NCBI GenBank assembly: GCA_022702545.1
Contig: JAHRBC010000006.1
Location: forward strand, 744,001 to 808,000
Source: Phycomyces nitens
Lineage: Eukaryota; Mucoromycota; Mucoromycetes; Mucorales; Phycomycetaceae
DNA: 64,000 nucleotides
Direction: 5' to 3'
In this document: in pieces, positions 1 to 12,239 of the stretch
Layout of the letters: the number at the start of each line of letters is the position of its first letter
Numbering within the stretch: the stretch's first letter is position 1
The notes under the pieces: model-generated
Database searches by the model: none
Told to the model about the DNA's origin: nothing
The model's input: the letters and a program-made list of their open reading frames with translations, nothing else
Program-made: the position numbers and the translations under genes

Positions 1-459
1 GCTCTCCGCGTATTGGAAACAAGGAATTTGCATACTATGTCTCTGGCACTGGTATTAAAATCCAGCGTGTAGTCAACGACCGCGATAGTAAGTATAACTT
101 ATTTGATATATATATAGCTTTTACTTATCACTCTTTTATAATAGTCGTTCCTCATCTTCTTCCCCAAGCAATTGGTTATTATCATAACGGCGATGAATAT
201 TGGATCAGAAGCAGTACCTCTGTCAGTAAGTACTAGTAACTGCTTTTTACAAAACATTTTAAACGTATTCTAATGCTGTCATGTTTGATAGAAATATGCA
301 ACAAAGTACTTGATTCCCGGGATTGTTCAAACTCGATTGTTCCCTTTACTTCTGTAACCGATCATTTATCGTAAGTCTTGGTGCATACCAATTCGAATAC
401 CCTTTACCAACTCATATTTTTATAGATATTTTGGTATCAACACAGGGCTGTGCCTTTAA
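1..459 (+). CDS. Secreted class 3 lipase, 3' part only (5' cut by window edge)
   Basis: This is the C-terminal part of a Rhizopus/Rhizomucor-type triacylglycerol lipase (Lipase_3 fold), a secreted enzyme that hydrolyses fats. Exons are 1-87, 145-225, 292-370 and 426-459, each joined by a GT-AG intron, with TAA at 457-459. The frame begins at base 3 and reads SPRIGNKEFAYYV, then RDIVPHLLP, which carries the catalytic Asp, and finally DHLSYFGINTG, which carries the catalytic His. The nucleophile Ser exon lies left of the window. The protein is close to the complete lipase at 2506-4144: the last four exons have the same phases and almost the same lengths (81, 79 and 34 nt against 81, 76 and 34). 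No stop or frameshift is seen, so it is probably functional. Identity as a lipase is very secure; substrate preference is not visible. Confidence 0.9.
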
Positions 460-2505
460 AAAATTATATATATCTTTTAGCATCAAAGAACTCTTTAGCA
501 TGGTCTAGTCCCTTTTTGAATAGCTTAACATATCTTCCATAGTAAATAGCAAAAATAAAAATAACACTAATATATTTATTTAATTATTTATTTAAATCTG
601 TATAGTACATAAAGATCTGGGGGAGATTTAGAGTTATTTATTGATATTCACTCTTTAATCATGATTGATTGATTAACCCCAATCAAATTCCTAAAATGGC
701 TTTTAAATCCTCTTTTTGTGTTATGGTGAAAGATGGGTGTGTTCAGAGTAATTTGAAATAAGAATACATCTTTTGCTCTTATTTCTGCCTTTTATAAAGC
801 ACATATTGCATCATGAGCTATTGAAGTCTTATATCTGAGTAATCTAATTTTCTGGGTGAAAATAATACGATATATCTTTATTGGTACCAGAGACCGAGAA
901 AGATGATCAGGTTAAAAAAAAAAAAGAGAAATAATGAACATTCATTACCATCAATCTGCCCAAAAAAAAATAGAATCATACTCTGGAAAAATATATCATT
1001 CGGTCTGAATTTTATTCTAACCCTACCTATTAAGATGTTATGCACTCAAATTGGATTTTTTCTTTCAAATTATGCCTTTTCTTTTGTGTCAGTCGGTTTA
1101 TAATACAAAATAGCATATTGAGATTGGGAACACATAAATAAATTGGTTACAATAATTTATTCGTATATAGGATCAAATTAGCTTTTGGTACCTGAGTAGC
1201 CACTTTTAGTCATGGGAATCAATGGACTGTATTTTTTTTGTACACACTAGGTAAATTTACACTGAAAAAATTCCTCTGAAAATCATCAGTTTTACCAGCG
1301 CCCGTTAGTATCTGTAGAGCAAGACAAAAATTCTAAACAGTACTTTTTTACGCCCCAATCTTACTGGTGTCTGTAGTTTTTTTTTTTTTTTTTTTTTTGG
1401 GGGGGGGGGGGGTACAAATGAGATAGGAAAAAACGGTTTCAAAGCCACGTACTGTCTATACACGTATTCTCTTTGTGGCTGCAGAAAGTGAAGTCAAGAC
1501 GGAAAGAAATGTCTTTCCACATGCCAAAACTTATTTTCACGTTGCACTTAATTATTCAAAAATAGAGAAAAATATCTCTAGATCATATTGATCAAAAAAT
1601 ATCAAAACCCCTTATACAGCCATTTTTTGCTTTCATCTCACATGCGTCAAGATCATTTTGAATTCGTATTTAATATATTTTCCGTTAGAGAACCTTGTAG
1701 CCAGTACAATAACCTTATGGTTATGATATATGGGGTAAGCTGTAAAAAAAATGATTTTCTCATAATATATCCATCACATTGCAATACAAGAAAAGCAGTA
1801 AAGGCTTTGCAAGGTTAAACATTTTTACTGTATTTGAATTATTACTATTTCTTAATGGTCAGTATGTTCTTATATTTATCCTTGTATAAAATGGTTAGTA
1901 CATTATCTTGTAGATCATAGCCCTAATCTTAATAATCAGTGAATCACTTAATTATATCTATAAATATATTTATCAGAAGAGGTATAATACGATCAAGATG
2001 AGAAATAAAGAGGTAAACAAGTATATTTTATACCAATTAAATAAATCTAGAATAAAATAATACCTTGACATCAAGGCACTCTAAATGTATTTTTGTATTC
2101 TAAATTTTAACAAAGATGGAGTAGGATCTGCAAGTCATGCCTTGTAATAGATTCATTAGTACGACTAATGAAAACGGCTATATTTATGACTCGATAAAAC
2201 TTTGTGTATTTTTGGATTTAAAGCTAATTTATATATAATATCAACATTAAAAACTCCCGTTTGGTACCTAGAAAATATAATAAATACTGGGACTCTGTTT
2301 CTCCTTTCAGGAAATGTTCTTATCAAGTTATTGCCGCCACCAGTCTTCTTTGAGCTATAGAGTACCTTTTAAAAGCCATTGCTTGTGGAGTATAATGATA
2401 TATTTATTAAATGAATAATTAAATAAATAAATAAGATAAGATAATGTTTAATGGGATAGCTAGTATCCCATTAAAAACTCTGGTGAGTTTAACAGCATTA
2501 GAGCT
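460..2505. other. Intergenic region between two lipase 3' ends, with T/G homopolymer tract
   Basis: About 2 kb of AT-rich DNA between the stop codons of two convergent lipase genes. I see no coding exon here. A run of about 20 T followed by about 13 G sits at roughly 1377-1412. Three GGTACC palindromes lie at 883, 1187 and 2263. Both 3' UTRs must end in here, but I cannot place the polyadenylation sites. Confidence 0.6.
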
Positions 2506-4144
2506 TTAAAGACACAATCCTGTGTTGATTCCCAAGTACCTATTGATATGAAAATTATAAGTTTTTGAATAATCAAATAATAAGCCGATGAAACTTACGA
2601 GAGGTGATCAATGATCGAATTAAAGGGAACGATTGAGTTGGAGCATGAGGCAGATTCGAAATCAGTGCAAATTTCTATTGTAAAGTGTAAAAAGAAAAGA
2701 ATATTAATACCAAGTAATTGACTACAATAACGAATATTGTCTTTATACTTACGGACTGATCCATCCTCTTTAGCCCAGTATTCAGTGCCAACATGCATAT
2801 ACTCAGTTGAAAGAGGGAAGATATGAGGAACCACTAAAAGTCAAACAGAATTTTTGAATTATATGATGAGCAAAGCAAACTATCTGATTAAAGATACACT
2901 TACAATCGCGATTGTTAACCGTGCGCTTGTAGTCAATACCGGTTCCAGCCATGTAATAGCCAAAGGCAGGGTTTCCAGTGCGAGGTTGACCTTTATAAAA
3001 ATGATCATGTAAATAATTGCAGTTGGTCATATCAATAAATATGGCTAAAAAGCATACCATATGTTCGGAGAAAGAGGTTCTTGGAGTTAAATCGGTTGTC
3101 ACGCTGGTAGAGATCCATAGTGGCAATTTGAGCAAGAGAACCACCAAGAGAATGTCTAGTAGAGAAGTGGGAATGTTTAGTCAATACTTTTAGCTATTCC
3201 AAAAACTATATCTGTTTTATTTTATCTTACCCAGAAACAGCAACAGCGTAGTTAGGATACTTTGTTATTTGGTCAATCATTGTTGAAATAACAACTTTTT
3301 GAACATCCAAATAAGCAGTATAGAATCCTATACAGAAATAAAATAAAAATTTAAAAATATTGTACTTTTATAAGTGTCCACGTATTCTTGGGCCTTTAGA
3401 CTTACCAACATGAACCTTGGCACCCTCTACAGGAGGATAGTCTTGAGTGATGAGGACAGCGTCCTAAAAAAATAAGACAGTATTAGATTAATTTGCTTTT
3501 AATTTACAAGAGAAAAGGGCGAATTTGATTTACAGTGAAGAAGTTCTGGAATGAGTTGGTTCCTATATAATCAGAAAAGTTAATTCTAGTTACTTTTACA
3601 TTCATATCAGTATATTATTACCTCTAAAGACAAGATTGATAGTCTTTGATTTATCATTTCTGGAGACAAAGCCATTGGTATCGATCAACAAGGTAAAGAA
3701 TGTCTTGACAAGGGTTTCATCCACAGAGCAGTGTGCACAATCCCACTCATTAAGAGGAACAACGGTGCGACAGTAGGCATTTCCAGACAATTGAGTGAAA
3801 ATCTTCAGGCTTTCGATCTGGGCCACAGTAGCAACACTGACAGACTTGGCAGCTACCAAAGTACTTGCTTTAGGTGGACCAGTGGTTGCGTTAACAGCGA
3901 TGCCGTTGGACTGCTCGACATTTTTGGGGAGAGGTCCATTGCGGGCCTTTGCCGAAGCCTCAGTGGTAAGATCAACAGCTGGTATATCTCCAGAGATAAT
4001 TGTGCGGCTTTTGATTATAGGAGGAAGAGTATAGTTTCCAACTGCAGAGGAGGTAGAGTTCTCGGTCACTGGTGCAGCCAATGTTACTTGAGAGAAGGCC
4101 AGGACAATAGAGATGGAGATAGCAGACAGTTGAGTGATTCTCAT
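2506..4144 (-). CDS. Secreted Rhizopus-type triacylglycerol lipase, complete, 9 exons
   Basis: A complete 360-aa extracellular lipase. Exons on the minus strand are 4144-3622, 3562-3534, 3463-3406, 3327-3231, 3155-3058, 2990-2904, 2833-2753, 2674-2599 and 2539-2506; every phase closes. Residues 1 to about 23 form a signal peptide (hydrophobic core then A-A-P). Residues 24-100 look like a propeptide, as in Rhizopus lipases. The oxyanion-loop motif FRGTNS is at about 173-178. The nucleophile elbow GHSLGG has Ser238, the Asp is Asp297 in NNRDLVPH, and the His is His348 in DHLSYLG, so the Ser-Asp-His triad is complete. Length and order match Rhizopus lipase, which is a little longer. A TATA-like stretch lies about 70 nt upstream of the ATG (near 4212-4226). 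Its nearest relative is the truncated gene at 1-459. Family assignment is secure; regulation by fat or nitrogen is not visible. Confidence 0.95.
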
Positions 4145-7100
4145 GGCTAAGGTTGGTTGTTAAAATGAAAGGGAAGGTGTTTGTGATGAAGAAAATATGA
4201 ATCAAACTGGTCAGTATATATATACTTTTCTCTTATGTGTACTAGAGTACTTGAGCTTTTGGCGTTTGAATATGATATTCCCCAATAAAAAAGGCATTGA
4301 GTACGTATTCATTTTCCCGTTCATGAATGGGTGCTAAATGTATACTTTTGCTAAAATAAACTACATTCAAGGCGATGTGCGCCTGTCATTTTTCTTGTGT
4401 GATACATACGTTTAAAAAAGTCTAATTTAAGATCTACATTGGAGACCAATAAATGTTTAATATGTAGTGCCAGCTGAAAGACGCACAATCAGTGAAACGT
4501 CAGATAATAATCTACAGTCCAAGATCATTGAATACACACACATGAATATTTGTCTAAATTTGCAAGTCAATGCCGTGTACCTTCAATTAAAGGAATTGAC
4601 TACAAAAATATATTTATGTATTCGATCTGTAGACCTTGAAATAATATTGACTACGAATATTCTCCGTAAATGCGTATAAAGAATTATAACTGGGGTAATT
4701 TTTGTGATGTGACAAATACACGGCATTAGGATGAGAATTTCTGGAACAAATCAATCGATCTTATTGAAAGTTTTAGTTATTAGAATACAAAGGTATGTGC
4801 TGGACATCAAGACAGCAAGACATGTTTGCTGTATTCTAATTATTCTAATTGTTAATAGGCGAGTACCACTACTTAACATATATGCTTCTACCTCGATCCC
4901 ATTGGTAAAGAAATGTTTTTTGAACTAATGAATAAATTAATTATAATACAGTTTCTATCTATAAATGAAAACAAGGCTTCTTTAATGAACCTCTCTAATC
5001 AATAAAGCACAAGTTCCTGTGATGGGGTATCAAGAGCATACACATTCGGTACCAATTTTTTGTTCTTTTGAAAATTCAGTGTAATACATGCAATTTAATT
5101 AGATGGACTGTACGACTTGTGCTTTGATCTCGATTATGATATTATTGTAAGATGTATAAATTAAACGAAGCAATAACATTCGAGAGAAGATTTATAATTA
5201 CCATTAAAAGGTGTCTGCTTACGTATTTACTATTTAGAATGGTTTATTTCTATTTCGAATATAAAATTGTTTCTAAATGCATCTCAATTGCACCAGGTGG
5301 CTCAGTTAAATTACTGTTACTATTCCCGAGATATGTGGATTACCTACATTTTGTATTTCTGCTCAATGGCCAATTATTTACCATTGAAAATAAGAAAAAT
5401 ACCCAAGCATTATCATCAACATTCTTACCGTACACCCAGATCTGTGCCAGTAATAATCTGAAATATAGAGGTTTTTAAAAGCTTGGAAAGAACACAAAAT
5501 ATGAAGATAATTTGAAACCAATTTCTGTGTTAATGAACATATTTCTAGTCTTGGTAACAAATCATCGCAGCACACAGCCTCCACTCCATACATTTGTTCA
5601 TTACAGAATTATTTAGCTTTGATTGTTACACCATTTAAAATCTATACTTTCAAGCGATTGAGTTGGAAATCCAACCCCAAACTTGCTATTTTTTGTACTT
5701 TTTTAAACTTTTACACATTTATAATCTTTTTTCGCTTTCAGTATACTCTCCCACTCATAAAGAAGTTAAACCCTTTTATTATGAGCAGAATCATCACAGG
5801 TACCAAGGTACATCCCCAGAACTTTCAAATCATAAAATAAAAATAAATAAAAAAAACCAAGTTTTACCCAGCTTTGGTGACAAGGATTCCCAAAGGTGAA
5901 TATTCAATATATGTACAAATTATCAGGGTAAGACTTTTTTGGATCCGAAAGGCACAAAACACTGATCTGTACAATTTGAAGAACAAGATTATTTTAAGAG
6001 AATAGACAATATCTGCTTTGAAGAATATCACATATGACGATCAAGCTTCAAGATAAACAATGTACTTTTTATTTAATTGTATCCTTTAGCACTTTACATA
6101 TATCTTGGTACCTGCAGATTGTTACTGGTATTTAAGAAACCAAAATATTACCTACCCCAGTAAAATTAAGGCGTAATATTTTTACCTGTGATTTTTCCGT
6201 ACCTTACCCTTTTGTTTTTCTGCTTTTGTACACATGTACGAATATAATTTTTGTTGGGTCAAAGGATATTTCAGAAGAAACATTCGGCTCTTGCCTAATT
6301 GTACTGTTTCTAAAATTGAACCATGGAGAGTAAATAAACGATTGGCTTATATGTTGGTACAAATGATGCGTAGAATCAAATGTACAAAGCATACCTAGAG
6401 TGTCACTAATGAATTCAAAGAGTATAGCTTAACTTGAATTTTAAAGACAAGGTATAATTTTGTATATATTGAAAACCTTGAGATTAGTATTAAACATTAC
6501 CAATCTTTTGGTAGTTTCACATTTATTTCTTTTTAACTAATAGGTATCCAATCATTTCAATTATTAAAAAAAATATAATTAATAACAAATTTATGGGTCT
6601 ATTTTATTATAAAAACACTTTTACCACCTACTATTCATCATGGCCATAGCCAAAACTACAAGGAAATCGTCTTTGAGATGGCTTAAAGTCCCCTCTTTTT
6701 TATTTTGAGTATCTTACTAACCGCCTATAAGCTCAGTTCATAATAAATTTGTATTTTTATATACAAGATGTAAATAGCAAGGAATTGTTTTTTTTGTGTG
6801 GGGTAGAATAAATAGAGTTGGGACCAGGATAATATGGTTTGCTAAAGAAGGCAATATCATATAAAGCAGACTTTCCATAGCCTACGCCTTCCCTCTAGAT
6901 TATTACATTTGTGCGCTCGAGTAATTCTTAAATTACCCCATAAAAACTTGCCGTATTTTTATATTTACAAATAAGAGTGTGGTTAATAAAGACTCTAGAG
7001 TTATTGTCTATATATATAAAATATAACCGATCTGTTGGGTAAAATATGGAATTTTAGCCAGACTCTGTAAAATTTACATGTTTTTTAGTTTATTTGGAGA

Positions 7101-7192
7101 ATACAAGAGTGCTTCTGCTCGGTCATTTTTATGAGATTTGTTGTGTCTTATTATCTAACAAGATAAGTGTGAATATGTTTATATGCTGTATT
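4145..7192. other. AT-rich intergenic region, no supported gene
   Basis: Three kilobases between the lipase promoter and the 3' end of the SUMO ligase. The lipase TATA-like motif is near 4212-4226. Reading frames up to about 108 codons exist (for example 5152-5478) but show no recognisable motif and no splice pattern. Three GGTACC sites occur at 5048, 5799 and 6107. I see no RNA gene. Confidence 0.55.
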
Positions 7193-10100
7193 TTAAGAAA
7201 ACCGTGACATTTTCTGCCTTTCCTCAGAATCATTTGAAGCGTCTCTTCCTCTCCTTTGTCCTAAAGAGCTTTGTTGTTCTTCGTCTTCATCATCACTCAA
7301 TAAGCTGATTACATTAGTTGTGATGTCCTTTGCGGGTGTTTTTGGTTTGACATTTGTATCGCCATCGGGATAATCTTCGTCTCCTGCAAAATCATCTTCG
7401 TCCTCAGCTTCTGCAATCATCCAGGAGTCGCTCGATTCGGTGAACTCGATCTGTCTTGCATTCCTTGGTACTTTTTTGAGGAGAAACTCAAAGAACATAT
7501 CGCGTATCAGCTCATTTGGTGGAGCATATTTGTTGCAATGTGGGCATTTCCATTTGAGGTTGTTTCCATTTGTAGCAAGGTAAGAAGTAAGATCAAAGCA
7601 CTAGACCATCCCATAAGTAAGAGAAAGAGAGAGAGACACCAATAGATATAGGAAAGAAAAGGAAGAATTGGTTTTTTTCTTAAGGCTAAATCTTAACCAT
7701 ATATCCATTTCGCTTACATCAGGGTGTAGACAGTTGATGCCTTTGACCGGTAACTCTATCCTTACAAAGGAAATGGGGCATCTTAAGCTGAGTTTGACAG
7801 ACTCTTGTCTCATCAAAATTTCATCATTTTCGTCTTCAAGTGCTACAGATCCAAGCAATCTATCAATGCTCTTTTTCCCTTTATCCATATCAAGAAGTCT
7901 CGTAGCTAATGTTTTAACAATACTGTTGGCCTTGTCCCGAACTATTGCTTGGACAGCAAATCTATATGACTGAAATTCCTAGTGAGATTTAAAGATATCA
8001 ATTGGAATTTACACTTACACAGGCGCATTCATTTTGAACGAGTAGAATAGAATTGGTTCCATTGTGAAGAAAATAAGTTATGTCGCAAGGAAAGTCTTTT
8101 CCAGTGTAAGAAGTAACCGTTTCTCCGGATCGATTCTTTGTGACTAGTTTCATGCGCTACAGAACTGTGTTTAATATGATTCTAGATCAGTCGACAATCT
8201 TACCTTTATGATGGGTGGTTTTTGACGATTCACCGTAATATCAACACATTGGGGCCATTCACACTTTTTATCCTTTTCGTCGCTTTCTGTCGTTTTTCTT
8301 TGGTTCGAAGGTGGGTCATCCTCTCTCCAGGATGTCAAGACGTATGATATTGGTAAATCTTTGTGGCTTCCGGATGATCCAGAATACTTTCGAAGTAAAT
8401 TTGTACGAATTTTCTCGGTGTACTCAAAGTCCATTTTGGTCCATTTTTGATTATGAACTAGTTTGAATGGTTTTATGGCATAATCGATTCTTTGAATATA
8501 AGGATAATCTTCATTTAAAGAACTTTTTATCCGTGCCTGTAGACTACTCTCCGCGTTGGTCATATTTTGTGATGTAGCAAGAAAGTTACTGGATCGGTTA
8601 TTTTTTCCTGCTATCTTATTTTTACTGTTCTTTATAAAGCTTGTGTCTAGTGTCATTTGTAACCATTGAGCAGATGTAACATGATGTTGTTCTTGTTCTT
8701 GTTCTGATTGATGTTGTATTTGGGGCAAATTTTGTGGTGGTTGTGCTGGCTGTGCTGGTTGTGCTGGTTGTGCTGGTTGTGCTGGTTGTGCTGGTTGTGC
8801 TGGTTGTGCTGGCTGTGCTGGTTGTGCTGGTTGTGCTGGTTGTGTTGGTTGTGTTGGTTGTGTTGGCTGTGGTGGTTGTACTGGTTGTGTTGGCTGTGTT
8901 GGCTGTGTTGGCTGTGGTGGTTGTGTTGGCTGTACTCGTTGTACTTGCTGTACCTGTTGTACTTGCTGTACTTGCTGTACTCGGTGTACTTGCTGTACCT
9001 GTTGTACTTGCTGTACCTGTTGTACTGGTTGCACTGGCTGTACTGGCTTTACTTGCTGCACTTGCTGTACTGGCTTTACTTGCTGTACTTGCTGTACTTG
9101 TTGTACTTGTTGTACTTGTTGTACTTGTTGTACTTGTTGTACTTGTTGTACTTGTTGTACTTGCTGCACTGGCTGTACTTGTTGTAATTGCTGCACTGGC
9201 TGTACTGGCTGTACTTGCTGCACTGGCTGTATTTGATGTACGTGGTGTATTGGTTGTATTTGCTGTTGAGATTGCTGTATTTGCTCTTTTTGTTGTTGGC
9301 TCAATAGTAAATATGCAGAGTTGCTTTGGCCATTAAAAAGTGTTTGCTGGATTGATTGAGAGTTCCCAATATTCAATAATGGCTGTGATATCTGCGATTG
9401 ACTACTGAGCAAGTGTGATTGTGTCTGGAGGATTAAGTTAGGTTGGCTGGTGAGCAAGGCTGTTTCCATTGCCCTGGGCTGTTTGTTAAGTAGTTGTTGT
9501 ATTTGCTGTGCAAATAATGGTTGGTATACTGGATTAACTTGGTGTGATTGTTGAGAATTGTGTATAGGCTTGGTCTGCTGTGGTATCTGAGGAAAATCTG
9601 AAGCCTGGGGTGAGGGAACAAAAGAAGAAGGAACATGAAAAGGCACTCCCATAGAGCTATAAACAGGCGAAAGAGATGCAGCAGGAGAAAGCGACGTTTG
9701 GTGGGTTTGCCTGGAATAAATACGCGAACTTTGTTGTGGCGATGACGCGTGGGATCCTATCCTAGGGCTACTGAGAGAGTTTGGAGAATTGTCAGTCTGG
9801 GGGGAATTGAGTCCCTGCAGGATACTTTGAGTTGGCGTCATTTGTTGAGACTCTAATATGCGTTGTGGCATTGTAGATTGCGAATACAAAGGCTGTTGGT
9901 TTTGGAAGGAGACCTCGGGCATGAGATCTAGTTTCTTTTGAATGGGAGTCTCTGCATAATTCTGAGGCAGTTCGCTAATGGCTCTGTTTATTGTATCGTT
10001 CATTTGAGTTATGATGACTGATGAAAACATAAATAAAGTCAATGTCAGTTTGAAAATATCAGTAATGGCTTACATTGATGCTTTTCAGATAGACTTGATT

Positions 10101-10450
10101 TGAAATTAAGGATTGTGGAAAGAACACGAGTGGCTGTCCAGGGACCAAAGGTCATGCCAACTTCGACAACAGCCTTGGAATGACAATATTTAAATTGTTT
10201 TTGATAATAAAAGAGGTTATATAAAGGACATGATTAGATATTTAATTATATTTTGAATGGCAAAAGAATTTACCTGTGCACATCGAATCAAAGCATCTTC
10301 ATTGTATTCATTATACGCTCGTGCATCTCGTAACCATTCGATCAATTCATCACAGCCTAGTGCGTATGTATTGAAATCCTTTATTTCTTTCTCCAACTGT
10401 TTGAGCCGAAAGTTATTGCGATCAAATACGGGGTCATTATCGTCGCTCAT
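7193..10450 (-). CDS. PIAS/Siz-type SUMO E3 ligase with PINIT-like and SP-RING domains
   Basis: A 962-aa protein predicted to transfer SUMO from Ubc9 to nuclear substrates. Exons are 10450-10274, 10173-10074, 10017-8204, 8156-8019, 7969-7718 and 7600-7193, and all phases close. The SP-RING (MIZ) zinc finger spans about 800-855, with Cys807 in LRCPIS, the C-x-H-x2-C cluster Cys823/His825/Cys828 and Cys846/Cys849 in CPHC. A PINIT-like region precedes it (about 560-770; GKDFPCDITYFLHNGTN, then the YRFAVQ strand). Residues about 130-530 are Gln/Pro/Ser rich with tandem QVQ and QPA repeats. An acidic C-terminal tail contains VISLLSDDEDE, a typical SUMO-interacting motif. The ATG at 10450 is chosen because no ATG lies further upstream in frame. 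It may also be called ZMIZ-like because of the long low-complexity region. It shares a 448-bp divergent promoter with the FAR1-like gene. Confidence 0.88.
8718..9250 (-). repeat. Coding minisatellite: QVQ and QPA tandem repeats in the SUMO ligase
   Basis: Within the large exon of the SUMO ligase, short 9-12 bp units repeat dozens of times. On the plus strand the left part reads tgtgctggt again and again (QPA units) and the right part reads tgtacttgt (QVQ units), with a QPT/QPV zone between. The reading frame stays open throughout, so the tract encodes about 175 residues of Gln-Pro-Ala and Gln-Val. Unit blocks are nearly identical at the DNA level, which points to recent slippage or unequal exchange. 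Confidence 0.9.
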
Positions 10451-10898
10451 GGTTGAGGCCAGGGCGAAAGAAAGATACAAATTCGATGGGTTCCAACAAT
10501 ATGATTAAACAAATTTTCAATTTTTTTTTTAATTTTTTGATTATCTTGACCTATTTACACCCTATTCAAAAAGCGTATCTTTAGCTTGCCACACAACACG
10601 TCCTGCAAGACTTATAGAGCCAAGACTGGAAAATAAACAGAGAAGAATGCCTTGAAAAGGGTTTAGTAGCAAGGGTTTAGCTGTTGGTTATTTCAGAAAT
10701 TGTACAATTATTAGCCGTACAGCAGCCTCATTGGATCAATTTAAAGTTGGAAAAAAAATGGCCTCCTTTTTTTTTCTAGAGCTGAAATGATTGTATTTTA
10801 AAGACCCGCAACATACCCTCAATACATAATACTTGGGTATCACTGTTAATCTAATCATCTTACTTTATATCAAAATCAAATCTCTTTCATTTGCCGGG
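10451..10898. promoter_or_regulatory. Shared divergent promoter, SUMO ligase and FAR1-like gene
   Basis: The start codons of two oppositely oriented genes are separated by 448 bp. The stretch is AT-rich with poly-T runs. I see no clear TATA box. The arrangement suggests a bidirectional promoter, by position only. Confidence 0.45.
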
Positions 10899-11480
10899 AT
10901 GAGGTTCTACCCAGCCATCAATGCGTCGTCTGCATTTCCAAAAGACGGGATGAAGGATAAAGATGAGGTCGTTGATGCAATGAAAACCTATGCTATTGAA
11001 AACAATTTTGTCCTTGTCACAGCCAGGAGTCAGATTCCTATTCTACATCTCAAGTGTGCAAAGGGTGGCACTTACAGAGGAAGACGGGATGGAGGCGAGA
11101 ATATTAAACGATCCAGCGAGACTCGCCGTGTTGGCTGTCCGTACTTGCTGCGATTTTCTTTTAGAAAGAAGGATCAAAAGTACTATCTTTTGAGGAGTCT
11201 TCATGAAAAGGAAGAATACCACAATCACCCTCTGTCACCAAAAGAGTTGTCAGCATTACACGAGGGTCGAATGGCTAAACTTACCAAAGAGGATATCACC
11301 CTTACCGAAAAATTGTTTAAAGAGAACGCAAAGACCATGAAGATCCAGGATCTCCTTAATGACGAACGTGCTCCCGGAAACAAGCTGACAACCCACGATA
11401 TCAACAACTGGAGATATTCTCTTGATCTTCACGGTGATACCATGAAATTGGCAGCTCCGGATACAAGTAATGAAAGCTAA
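10899..11480 (+). CDS. FAR1/WRKY-GCM1-like zinc DNA-binding protein
   Basis: A single-exon 193-aa protein. The ATG at 10899 is the first ATG of the open frame. Residues about 20-120 look like a FAR1-type DNA-binding domain (WRKY-GCM1 zinc fold): Cys53 in LKCAKGG, Cys80 in RVGCPYLL, and His108/His110 in EYHNHPLS would form the C-C-H-H zinc site. Such domains come from MULE/Mutator transposases and were co-opted as transcription factors in plants. Here there is no transposase or SWIM domain after the zinc region; residues 120-193 form a charged helical tail. No terminal repeats were noticed. It is either a domesticated DNA-binding protein or a solitary transposon accessory protein. DNA-binding is inferred from family resemblance, not shown. 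Confidence 0.7.
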   Translation: MRFYPAINASSAFPKDGMKDKDEVVDAMKTYAIENNFVLVTARSQIPILHLKCAKGGTYRGRRDGGENIKRSSETRRVGCPYLLRFSFRKKDQKYYLLRSLHEKEEYHNHPLSPKELSALHEGRMAKLTKEDITLTEKLFKENAKTMKIQDLLNDERAPGNKLTTHDINNWRYSLDLHGDTMKLAAPDTSNES

Positions 11481-12239
11481 ATGTATGGTCGACTTGAACA
11501 TTTTCATCAATAAGATGATTATGAAGAGAATATTGAAAGGGTAATTGAGGTGGAAATATGTGAATAGAAATCAAGATGGATGAAAACTAGATTGGTAAAG
11601 AAACTATTCGCCAATCCCCAAGGCCATCTTTATTAACAAAGTCTATATACATACACATATACATATATACATGTGTATATATGTATGCATATATAATCAG
11701 GACTACTCGGCCCATCTTCCAAATACCATTAACATTATAGAACAAGACCAGAGCGAAACCCCCCCTGTCACTTTCTAGGTGTCCAAAAAAGCAACGACTA
11801 CTAGACCTCTTATTTATTTATTGAACGAATATTTGCTTCATGTATACCAGATTATGAACCATTTTGATATACTCTTTACTATATATTGGTCTTGTCCCAA
11901 TGAATAAAATCGAAATAATACCGTAACACTGCAAATGTATCAGCCATGTTCCCGATATTTAGAAAGAGTGGTCTGTCAGGCTAAATTGTAGTATGGAAGA
12001 AGCCATGGAGACTTCTGAGGACCAGCGAGTTGAAAAAAAGGGGTAGTTTCATGGTAAATTTACCATTGAGCTAAATATCAATATTTTGCTGTTTCAATTT
12101 TATTTTAATTTTTATTCTGTTTCTCTTTCTGCCATTTCATATCCCTTACAAATTGAATCTCAGAAATGAATGACGCGGCTTTCAGGAATTTATCAAATCC
12201 ATCTTTTAACATCCTGTCAACAAATCTTCATCTTTCAAT
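11481..12239. other. Intergenic region with TA-rich microsatellite
   Basis: Downstream of the FAR1-like gene. An imperfect alternating repeat of acatatatac/atgtgtatat type lies at about 11647-11690. I see no coding exon or RNA gene in the rest. Confidence 0.5.

Noticed and set aside
5152..5478. 108-codon ATG frame in the 4.2-7.2 kb intergenic region
   Set aside because: Hydrophobic AT-driven composition, no motif, no splice structure, overlapping equally long frames.
8708..9336. Long plus-strand frames opposite the SUMO ligase repeat (poly Leu-Cys-Trp and poly Val-Leu-Ala)
   Set aside because: They are antisense readings of the QPA/QVQ codon repeat; low complexity, no start context and no splice pattern.
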